A stretch of 5,951 nucleotides of DNA from Sphingomonadales bacterium. GTDB taxonomy: Bacteria; Pseudomonadota; Alphaproteobacteria; Sphingomonadales; Sphingomonadaceae. The stretch lies in contig JAAFIT010000172.1 of assembly GCA_013298745.1 (NCBI GenBank), positions 1 to 5,951 of the forward strand. Reading direction: 5' to 3'. Both the position numbers and the translations under genes were made by a program. Below the pieces are notes generated by a model, which saw only the letters and a list, made by a program, of their open reading frames with translations, did not search any database and was not told the DNA's origin. This document shows, piece by piece, positions 1 to 4,716 of the stretch (positions are counted from its first letter, which is position 1; the number at the start of each line of letters is the position of its first letter).

Positions 1-236
1 TGATCGGCGAGCGCGCGGCCCTTGAGGCCCGTCACTTCGACGCCATCGACCTTGATGCTGCCGCTTTCGGGGCGAATGAGCCCAAGGATGCATTTGATCA
101 TCACCGATTTGCCGGTGCCCGAGCCGCCGATGATCACCATCGATTCGGCCGGCTGCACCGCCAGATCAACTCCATCAAGGACGACCTTGGACCCAAAGCG
201 CTTGTGGACGCCCGAAAGCTGGATCTTAGGCGTCAT
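1..236 (-). CDS. mlaF: MlaF-type lipid-transport ABC ATPase (partial, N-terminal 78 residues)
   Basis: This is the ATP-hydrolysing subunit of an Mla-type ABC transporter, which sits on the cytoplasmic side of the inner membrane and powers phospholipid movement between inner membrane and periplasmic carrier. Only the N-terminal 78 codons are present; the gene continues past the left edge. Translation from the ATG at 236-234 gives an opening strand with KRFGSKVVLDGVDL (about residues 12-25), then a Walker A P-loop GGSGTGKS at residues 37-44, followed by CILGLIRPESGSI, a pattern typical of MlaF-like ATPases. Walker B, signature and H-loop motifs lie outside the window. The start codon overlaps the mlaE stop as ATGA, so the two are probably translationally coupled, and a GGA tract sits just upstream of the ATG inside the mlaE end. 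The family assignment rests on the P-loop context plus the adjacent, clear mlaE; other ABC ATPases share the P-loop. Confidence 0.9.
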   Translation of the reverse strand, partial: MTPKIQLSGVHKRFGSKVVLDGVDLAVQPAESMVIIGGSGTGKSVMIKCILGLIRPESGSIKVDGVEVTGLKGRALAD

Positions 237-1045
237 GATCCGAAAACGATCACGGTGATGATGAGATTGGACAGCAGGATGAGGATGAACGCCGACACCA
301 CGGCGTTGGTCGTGGCACGCCCGACTCCGGCGGCACCACCCGACGAATGATAGCCGTGATAACAGCCCATCAGCGCGATGAAAAAGCCGAACACCGCCGC
401 CTTGACCATCGACGACCAGACGTCATCGGCCTTCAGAAACTGCGCTGTGGTATTGAGATAGGCGGCGGAATTGAACCCCAGTCGCCCGGTGGCAAGCAGC
501 CAGCCGCCCATCACGCCAAGCGCGTTTGACACAAGCACCAGCAGCGGCATCACCAGCACCGCGGCGATGATGCGCGGGCCGACGAGATAGCGGAAGGGAT
601 CGGTACGCAGCGTCGTCAGTGCGTCGATCTGTTCGGTGACGCGCATCGTTCCCAGTTCGGCGGCCATGGCGCTGGCGACCCGCCCCGCCACCATCAGGCC
701 GCCGAGCACGGGCCCGAGTTCACGGACAATGCCGATGACGGTGACGGCAGGAACGGTGGAGGCGGCGTTGAAGCGACTGCCGCCGATATAGATCTGTTGC
801 GCCAGTGCCGAGCCGGTGAAAAGCGCCGTCAGGCCAACGACCGGCAGCGAGAAGTAACCGATGACGAGCATCTGTTCGAACAATTGCACGGGATACCAGG
901 GCGGGCGGACCATGCGCCCGATCGCCGTACCGGCAAAGCGCGTCAGCCGGCCGATGCTGGCGAACAGCCCGAGCACGACGCTGCCCAGCGCGGTCAGCGC
1001 GTGCGCCGCAGTGGCAAGAAACTTGGGGGGAGCGGCGCCGGTCAT
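233..1045 (-). CDS. mlaE: MlaE-family ABC transporter permease
   Basis: This is the inner-membrane permease of the Mla lipid-transport complex, partner of MlaF, and works in maintaining outer-membrane lipid asymmetry. The product is 270 aa, a usual length for this family. The N-terminus (about 1-45) is an amphipathic and hydrophobic lead-in without an obvious STAS domain. The family hallmark lies at residues 108-143: VRELGPVL, then MVAGRVASAMAAELGTM, then RVTEQIDAL. Hydrophobic membrane segments follow at about 155-185 and 211-228, and a last one at about 245-268. The stretch GCYHGYHSSGGAAGVG (227-242) is also typical of MlaE. The ATG at 1045-1043 overlaps the alr stop by four bases and has a GGGA tract six bases upstream. 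The gene's own stop overlaps the mlaF start in the same way. The substrate-binding MlaD gene would be expected beyond mlaF. Transport direction cannot be told from sequence. Confidence 0.95.
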   Translation of the reverse strand: MTGAAPPKFLATAAHALTALGSVVLGLFASIGRLTRFAGTAIGRMVRPPWYPVQLFEQMLVIGYFSLPVVGLTALFTGSALAQQIYIGGSRFNAASTVPAVTVIGIVRELGPVLGGLMVAGRVASAMAAELGTMRVTEQIDALTTLRTDPFRYLVGPRIIAAVLVMPLLVLVSNALGVMGGWLLATGRLGFNSAAYLNTTAQFLKADDVWSSMVKAAVFGFFIALMGCYHGYHSSGGAAGVGRATTNAVVSAFILILLSNLIITVIVFGS

Positions 1046-2082
1046 CGATAATCCCGGGCATAGCGAGCGCCGAGGCCGGTGAGCAACTCATATTGCGAGC
1101 GACCACTGGCGGCAGACAGGCCGGCAAGGTCGAAATCGATGGTCAACAAGTCACCTTCGGCCAAAGCCGGCGCATCGGTGACATCGAAACAGCTCATGTC
1201 CATCGACACACGGCCGATAAGCGGGCAGCGCGTACCGCCGACAAAACCACTGCCGCGCCCCGAGGCGCCGCGCGGATAGCCATCGGCATAACCCAGCGCC
1301 ACCACGGCGACGCGTGTCGGCCGGGGCGCGACAAAGGTGGCGCCATAGCCGACGCTGTCCCCAGCCGGAACGTCGCGAACCTGCATCACCGGCGCCTCGA
1401 TAGAGGCGACCGGTGCCAACGGTACGCCACCAGGGCCGGCGCCGCCGCCATAGAGCCCGATGCCGGGGCGAGTGAGATCGAACAGATATTCACCGCCCAG
1501 CGTGATGCCGCCCGAATTGGCCAGCGCCCGCCGCCGCGCCGGAATCTGCGGCGCCAGTGCCGTGAAGCGGGCGCATTGCAGCGCGTTGAGCGGATGGTCG
1601 GGCTGTTCGGCGCAGGCGAGATGGCTGTGCAGCGTGTCGATCTCCAGCCCGTCAAGTAGGCCCGACACGGCTTCGGCAGGCGACAGGCCGAGGCGGTTGA
1701 TGCCAGTATCGACCATGATGTCACAGGGCCGCCCGGTTGTTCGCCATTCGGCCACCTGCGCTGCGCTGCCCAGCACCGGGCGCGCCGGCAGATCGAGCGC
1801 CGCCGCCACATCCGCGGGCGCGACGCCGTGAAGCACCGCGACCCGCACCCCGGGCGGCAGCGGCATCAGCGCCGCCACCTCGCTCCAGTGCGCGACGAAC
1901 ATCTCACGGCAACCGGCGGCGGCCAGCGCCAACATCACCGCGCGGGCGCCGAGGCCATAGCCATCGGCCTTGATTGCTGCGCCGGTTTCGGCGACGCCGC
2001 TGGCGGCACCAAAGGCTCGCCAATTCGCGACAAGCGCCGCCGTATCGACGATCAGCCGGGCAGAGGCAAAGCGATTGGACAT
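1042..2082 (-). CDS. alr: alanine racemase (PLP-dependent)
   Basis: The enzyme interconverts L- and D-alanine in the cytoplasm, supplying D-Ala for peptidoglycan. The 346-aa product is slightly shorter than most Alr proteins (about 355-375). The PLP-binding lysine is K38 in AAIKADGYGLG (35-45). The second catalytic base is Y246 in DSVGYGATF, close to the conserved GYADGYPR at 264-271. Further family landmarks are TGINRLGL (126-133, carrying the conserved Arg), HSHLACAE (153-160), RPGIGLYG (205-212), GRVSMDM (290-296) and the C-terminal YELLTGLGARYARDY. All key residues are present, so it should be active. The ATG at 2082-2080 is the only reasonable start: the frame extends about a dozen codons upstream without another start. 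The Shine-Dalgarno sequence before it is poor. It is the first gene of the alr-mlaE-mlaF run seen here, and no convincing promoter was found in the short space upstream. It could be the catabolic paralogue (dadX), but nothing nearby suggests alanine catabolism. Confidence 0.96.
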   Translation of the reverse strand: MSNRFASARLIVDTAALVANWRAFGAASGVAETGAAIKADGYGLGARAVMLALAAAGCREMFVAHWSEVAALMPLPPGVRVAVLHGVAPADVAAALDLPARPVLGSAAQVAEWRTTGRPCDIMVDTGINRLGLSPAEAVSGLLDGLEIDTLHSHLACAEQPDHPLNALQCARFTALAPQIPARRRALANSGGITLGGEYLFDLTRPGIGLYGGGAGPGGVPLAPVASIEAPVMQVRDVPAGDSVGYGATFVAPRPTRVAVVALGYADGYPRGASGRGSGFVGGTRCPLIGRVSMDMSCFDVTDAPALAEGDLLTIDFDLAGLSAASGRSQYELLTGLGARYARDYR

Positions 2083-2219
2083 GCCTGTTGCGACTAGCGA
2101 GGTGGGAACCGCCTGTCACGCCTGACTGTCACCAGCTGCGACACCATGCTATTCATCGGCGCTAAAGCCGTACCGGGGTATTCCGGCATGGCTTCCACAT
2201 CGGAGCCTTGGACACCATC

Positions 2220-2456
2220 ATGCAGATCATCCGTTCGCTTGTCCGCCCTGCCACCCTGCTGCTGCTCGCCAGTGGCTTGGCGCTGGGCCTCGCCGCACTG
2301 CCGGCTGCGGCGCAGCAGCAACGCCCTGACACGGATTTCTGTGCCAAGATGCGGGCGCGCGATCCGGGCGGCATCTGCACGCCCAAGGGCGAATATGTAA
2401 CCGCCGAAAAGGTCTATTTGCCCGATGGCCGCATCATCAATCGCACCACCGGTTAA
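2220..2456 (+). CDS. small exported protein of unknown function, two cysteines
   Basis: I do not recognise a family. The 78-aa product starts with a textbook Sec signal peptide: MQIIRSLVR, a leucine/alanine-rich core at about residues 11-28, and a probable cut at ALPAAA-QQQ around residue 31. There is no lipobox cysteine, so it is likely a free periplasmic or secreted peptide of about 47 residues. The mature part holds two cysteines, C41 (DTDFCAKM) and C53 (GGICTPKG), twelve residues apart, which could form one disulfide, and ends with a polar segment, VYLPDGRIINRTTG. I chose the ATG at 2220 because GGA at 2210-2212 sits at usable spacing and the protein then begins with a standard n-region; a TTG at 2208 would add four residues but is too close to the CGGAG at 2201-2205. 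It is divergent from alr and convergent with the urcA-type gene, so it is probably a single-gene unit. The clean signal peptide and genome-like codon use argue that it is real. Confidence 0.72.
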   Translation: MQIIRSLVRPATLLLLASGLALGLAALPAAAQQQRPDTDFCAKMRARDPGGICTPKGEYVTAEKVYLPDGRIINRTTG

Positions 2457-2466
2457 AGAATCCAAA

Positions 2467-2493
2467 CGGCGGCGCCCTTAAAGGACGCCGCCG
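2467..2493. terminator. GC-rich hairpin between convergent genes
   Basis: The arms CGGCGGCG (2467-2474) and CGCCGCCG (2486-2493) pair perfectly over 8 bp. After one mismatch, two more C-G pairs close a TTAAA loop. It starts eleven bases past the stop of the small exported gene and lies past the stop of the UrcA gene on the other strand, the expected spot for a bidirectional terminator. On the minus strand the stem is followed by TTTGGATTCTTT, a broken U-tract, so it should work better for the UrcA transcript. On the plus strand it is followed by GC-rich sequence with no U-tract. Confidence 0.5.
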
Positions 2494-2519
2494 CCGGTCG
2501 GGGGAGAAGGAAGCGGGGA

Positions 2520-2852
2520 TCAGTTGCCGCTGCTGCTGGCGGTCATCGGATAAATGCGGGCCTTGGCGTCGGCCTTGGCGGCTTCGACACAACGATCGGT
2601 AGCGACGAGCGACGCAACGTCCTTGGCGCCATTGAAGCAGACATTGTTGGCCGCCCGGTTGATACGCGCTTCGAGAGCCTTGCGACCCTTGGCGCTGGCG
2701 AGATCGAGATCGCCATAGCTGACTGTCTTGCTGTGGGCGACCGGCTCGGCGGCGGCCGGGGCCGTGGCGCCGATCAGGCAGACACCGGCGAAGAACAGCG
2801 TGCCAACGGTGGCGATGGCGGTGCGGGCGGTGGTGAAAGAGGTGGTGAACAT
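2520..2852 (-). CDS. UrcA-family exported protein
   Basis: The 110-aa product belongs to the UrcA family of small exported proteins, common in sphingomonads and relatives and of unknown biochemical function. A signal peptide covers about residues 1-35, with a hydrophobic core around 11-30 and a likely cut at APAAA-EP. The mature part carries the family core: TVSYGDLDLAS (43-53), the GRKALEARINRAANNVC helix (56-72) and the second conserved cysteine C88 in DRCVEAAKADA. C72 and C88 probably form a disulfide. The tail (TASSSGN) is low complexity. I chose the ATG at 2852-2850 over an upstream in-frame start at 2906 because a strong AGGAG (complement of 2860-2864) sits seven bases before it and the signal peptide then starts normally (MFTTSFTTAR). 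The gene is single, convergent with the small exported protein and divergent from rrf2. A strong sigma-54 promoter match upstream suggests conditional expression. Confidence 0.88.
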   Translation of the reverse strand: MFTTSFTTARTAIATVGTLFFAGVCLIGATAPAAAEPVAHSKTVSYGDLDLASAKGRKALEARINRAANNVCFNGAKDVASLVATDRCVEAAKADAKARIYPMTASSSGN

Positions 2853-2859
2853 GGTTTGG

Positions 2860-2864
2860 CTCCT
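2860..2864 (-). promoter_or_regulatory. ribosome binding site deciding the UrcA start
   Basis: On the minus strand this reads AGGAG, followed by seven bases (CCAAACC) and the ATG at 2852-2850. It is the best Shine-Dalgarno sequence in the window. It would lie inside the coding region if the longer frame from 2906 were used, so it sets the start at 2852. Confidence 0.75.
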
Positions 2865-2912
2865 GTTGGTTTGGAGCACCCGAACCATATCGGGCCTCCA
2901 TGCCAAGAGCTA

Positions 2913-2928
2913 TGCATGACCCGTGCCA
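2913..2928 (-). promoter_or_regulatory. sigma-54 (RpoN) -24/-12 promoter candidate for the UrcA gene
   Basis: The minus strand reads TGGCACGGGTCATGCA, preceded by a T. Against the established sigma-54 consensus TGGCACG-N4-TTGCW, every fixed position matches except one (A instead of the first T of TTGC). The invariant GG (-24) and GC (-12) are in exact register. Transcription would begin about twelve bases past the GC, near position 2902, leaving a leader of about 50 bases before the UrcA ATG, with the AGGAG inside it. This position and orientation make chance less likely. Activity would need an RpoN protein and an enhancer-binding activator, neither of which is encoded in the window. Confidence 0.5.
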
Positions 2929-2963
2929 ACTGCCTTTCATTTCCTAAAATCACATAAATTCAG

Positions 2964-2975
2964 TCAGTTAACTGA
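2964..2975. promoter_or_regulatory. perfect 12-bp palindrome, candidate operator
   Basis: The sequence TCAGTTAACTGA is a perfect dyad centred between 2969 and 2970, inside an AT-rich stretch of the urcA/rrf2 intergenic region. It lies immediately before an extended -10-like box facing rrf2, where the -35 region would fall, and about 65 bases upstream of the predicted UrcA transcription start. It could be an operator for the Rrf2 protein (autoregulation), a site for the activator of the sigma-54 promoter, or both. Rrf2 regulators are known to bind short dyads, but I cannot match this to a specific published site. Confidence 0.4.
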
Positions 2976-2980
2976 TTTGT

Positions 2981-2989
2981 TGTCATAAT
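2981..2989 (+). promoter_or_regulatory. possible extended -10 promoter for rrf2
   Basis: TGT followed by CATAAT resembles an extended -10 (TGN-TATAAT, five of six in the hexamer). A start near 2996 would give a leader of about 128 bases before the Rrf2 ATG. No good -35 hexamer sits at the right distance, and that space is occupied by the palindrome at 2964-2975. TAAAAT at 2994-2999 is an alternative -10. The AT-rich setting makes such matches easy to find, so this is only suggestive. Confidence 0.3.
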
Positions 2990-3123
2990 ACGGTAAAATT
3001 AAAAATGAACACAACACAACAAGTTGGTATTTTTTGCCGCTTTCTGGTGTCAATTTCTGAACGGCAATCCAGCCGTCGATATGCTTGCCGCAAACGCGCT
3101 GTCCGTGCATAGAGCGCTGCGAA

Positions 3124-3549
3124 ATGCTTACCCAACGGTCTCGTTACGCGTTGCGCGCGCTCATCTTCATCGCCCGGTCCGGCAGCATCGCGCCGGTGCC
3201 CATTTCGGTCATCGCCGCCGATCAGAAGCTGCCGCGCAAATTTCTCGAAATCATCCTGCTCGATCTGAAGAATGGCGGACTGGTTGACAGTTTTCGCGGC
3301 AAGGCCGGCGGCTATCGTCTGGCCAAGCCGGCCAGCCAGATCAGCTTTGGCGACATCATCCGTTTGATCGAAGGGCCATTGGCGCTGGTGCCGTGCGTAT
3401 CGGTCAGCGCCTATCAACGCTGCGCCGACTGTTTCGAGGAATCGACCTGCGTCATTCGCAAGATCATGCTGACGGTGCGCGACAACACCGCCGCCATTCT
3501 TGATCACACCAGCCTCGCCGACCTGTCGATCGACCGCGAAGCCGCCTGA
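3124..3549 (+). CDS. Rrf2-family transcriptional regulator with four clustered cysteines
   Basis: This 141-aa protein is a cytoplasmic DNA-binding regulator of the Rrf2 family, which includes IscR, NsrR, RirA and CymR. It opens with the family-typical MLTQRSRYALRALIFIA, continues with the winged helix-turn-helix (about residues 26-48, with the LPRKFLEIILLDLKN recognition area) and the wing RGKAGGYRLAKP (58-69), then GDIIRLIEGPLA (76-87). Cysteines C91, C100, C103 and C109 form C-x8-C-x2-C-x5-C, in the place where Fe-S-binding relatives carry three cysteine ligands, so an Fe-S cluster or thiol-sensing role is inferred. The tail VRDNTAAILDHTSLADL resembles CymR and IscR dimerisation helices. 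The ATG at 3124 was chosen over a TTG at 3085 because Rrf2 proteins normally begin at this point; the Shine-Dalgarno is weak (AGAG, nine bases upstream). Its position 153 bases before a sulfate-uptake operon on the same strand suggests control of sulfur acquisition. Which ligand it senses is not visible. Confidence 0.9.
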   Translation: MLTQRSRYALRALIFIARSGSIAPVPISVIAADQKLPRKFLEIILLDLKNGGLVDSFRGKAGGYRLAKPASQISFGDIIRLIEGPLALVPCVSVSAYQRCADCFEESTCVIRKIMLTVRDNTAAILDHTSLADLSIDREAA

Positions 3550-3558
3550 CGCCCAGGG

Positions 3559-3581
3559 AACGCCGTCCGCAGTGCGGCGTT
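3559..3581 (+). terminator. hairpin after the Rrf2 gene
   Basis: AACGCCG (3559-3565) and CGGCGTT (3575-3581) pair over 7 bp around a nine-base loop, starting nine bases after the Rrf2 stop. The sequence that follows (GTCATTAT) is only mildly T-rich. It may act as a weak terminator separating the Rrf2 transcript from the sulfate operon, which would then need its own promoter between 3582 and 3702. Confidence 0.42.
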
Positions 3582-3600
3582 GTCATTATCCCATCGCCAT

Positions 3601-3623
3601 CGGCTGAAGGCTGGCTTTAGCTG
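3601..3623 (+). other. second stem-loop in the rrf2-sbp intergenic region
   Basis: CGGCTGAAG (3601-3609) pairs with CTTTAGCTG (3615-3623) over nine base pairs, two of them G-U, around a five-base GCTGG loop. The two G-U pairs would become A-C mismatches in RNA read from the other strand, so the structure favours a plus-strand transcript. No T-run follows, so it is not an obvious terminator. It may belong to the leader of the sulfate operon or the 3' end of the rrf2 transcript. Confidence 0.3.
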
Positions 3624-3702
3624 CGCCAACAAATGCCTTATTGCCTATTTGGCCGGTGGGAATAGCGTGGCACCAAGGTCAACGGGGAGTCGGTAAAGCA
3701 CA

Positions 3703-4707
3703 ATGCGTCACCTGCTGGTTGCCCTGTTGCTGACCCTTGCGGGTGCAAGCCGTGGTGCAATGGCTGCACCGGTGACGCTGCTCAATGCCAGCTATGATCC
3801 CACGCGTGAACTGTATCGCGCTATCAATACCGCCTTTGCCGCCGATTGGGCAGCGAAAACCGGCGAGACGGTGACCATCAACCAGTCGCATGGCGGCTCC
3901 GGCAAGCAGACACGCGCTGTCGTCGACGGACTCGACGCCGATGTCGTGACGCTGGCGCTGTCAGGCGACATCGACGAGATCGCGCGCCGCGGCAAGCTGA
4001 TCGACCCCGGTTGGCAGGCGCGGCTGCCATACAAATCCACCCCCTATTGGTCGCCGATCGTCTTTCTGGTGCGCAAGGGCAACCCCAAGGGCGTCCGCGA
4101 CTGGGCTGACCTCACCAAGCCCGACGTCAAGGTGATCATGGCCAATCCCAAGACCGGCGGCGGCGCGCGCTGGGCGTTCCTGGCGCTGTGGGGTTATGGC
4201 CAAAAGGCCAGCGGCTCACCCGAAGGCGCCCGTCGCTATGTCTCGCGCGTGCTGGCGCGCGTGCCAGTGCTCGATTCGGGTGCGCGCGGCGCCACCACCA
4301 CCTTTGCCGAGCGCGGCCTTGGCGATGTCATGCTGACCTGGGAAAATGAAGCGATCCTCGCGACGCGCGAGCTTGGTGCCGATCGCTTCGAAATCGTCGT
4401 GCCGTCGATCAGCATCCGCGCCGAGCCGCCGGTTGCCGTGGTGGACAGCGTCGTTGATCGGCGCGGCACCCGTGCCGCTGCAGAGGCATACTTGCGCTTT
4501 CTCTACACGCCAGCAGGGCAGGAGATCATTGCCGCCAATGGCTATCGCCCGCGCGATCCGGTGGTCGCGGCGCGCCACGCCGACCGCTTCCCGGCGCTGC
4601 CGCTATTCGACATCGATCGCAATTTCGGCGGCTGGAAAAAGGCCCAGGCGACCTTTTTCGCCGATGGTGGCCAGTTCGACCAGATCTATGCCGCCGCACC
4701 ACACTGA
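3703..4707 (+). CDS. sbp: sulfate/thiosulfate ABC transporter periplasmic binding protein
   Basis: The 334-aa product captures sulfate or thiosulfate in the periplasm and delivers it to the CysT-CysW channel. A signal peptide spans residues 1-21 or 22 (cut near GAMA-AP). Family motifs follow in order: LLNASYDPTRELY (26-38), INQSHGGSGKQ (59-69, the oxyanion-binding loop), DADVVTLALSGDID (78-91), NPKTGGGARW (148-157) with ALWGYG, RGATTTFAERGLGDV (195-209), WENEA (213-217), VPSISIRAEPPVAVVD (233-248) and NGYRPR (279-284). Length and motif order are normal. The ATG at 3703 gives the signal peptide; GGGGAG at 3684-3689 is a rather distant (13-base) Shine-Dalgarno. cysT begins nine bases after its stop, so the two are co-transcribed. 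Sbp (sulfate) and CysP (thiosulfate) cannot be separated reliably by eye, so the symbol stands for the family. Confidence 0.95.
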   Translation: MRHLLVALLLTLAGASRGAMAAPVTLLNASYDPTRELYRAINTAFAADWAAKTGETVTINQSHGGSGKQTRAVVDGLDADVVTLALSGDIDEIARRGKLIDPGWQARLPYKSTPYWSPIVFLVRKGNPKGVRDWADLTKPDVKVIMANPKTGGGARWAFLALWGYGQKASGSPEGARRYVSRVLARVPVLDSGARGATTTFAERGLGDVMLTWENEAILATRELGADRFEIVVPSISIRAEPPVAVVDSVVDRRGTRAAAEAYLRFLYTPAGQEIIAANGYRPRDPVVAARHADRFPALPLFDIDRNFGGWKKAQATFFADGGQFDQIYAAAPH

Positions 4708-4716
4708 GCCGCACCG

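Noticed and set aside
22..258. Plus-strand frame opposite mlaF
   Set aside because: The opposite strand encodes a Walker A P-loop in the expected operon position; this is its shadow.
1093..1659. 188-codon open frame on the plus strand, antisense to alr
   Set aside because: It lies wholly opposite a clear alr gene, its translation is Arg/Ala/Gly-rich without domain logic, and such frames are expected opposite GC-rich genes.
2853..2906. Longer UrcA reading frame starting at 2906
   Set aside because: It would place 18 polar residues before the signal peptide, bury the AGGAG inside the coding region and start upstream of the sigma-54-predicted transcript start.
3085..3123. TTG start adding 13 residues to the Rrf2 protein
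   Set aside because: Family members begin at the MLTQRSRYALRAL segment; the added residues resemble nothing in the family.
2983..3507. 174-codon minus-strand frame opposite the Rrf2 gene
   Set aside because: It is the antisense shadow of the Rrf2 coding region; the plus-strand frame has full family motifs.
3668..3682. TGGCACC before sbp, resembling a sigma-54 -24 box
   Set aside because: There is no GC at the -12 position in register, and it lies too close to the start codon.
4216..4578. 120-codon minus-strand frame opposite the sulfate-binding protein gene
   Set aside because: Antisense shadow of a well-supported gene, with low-complexity composition.
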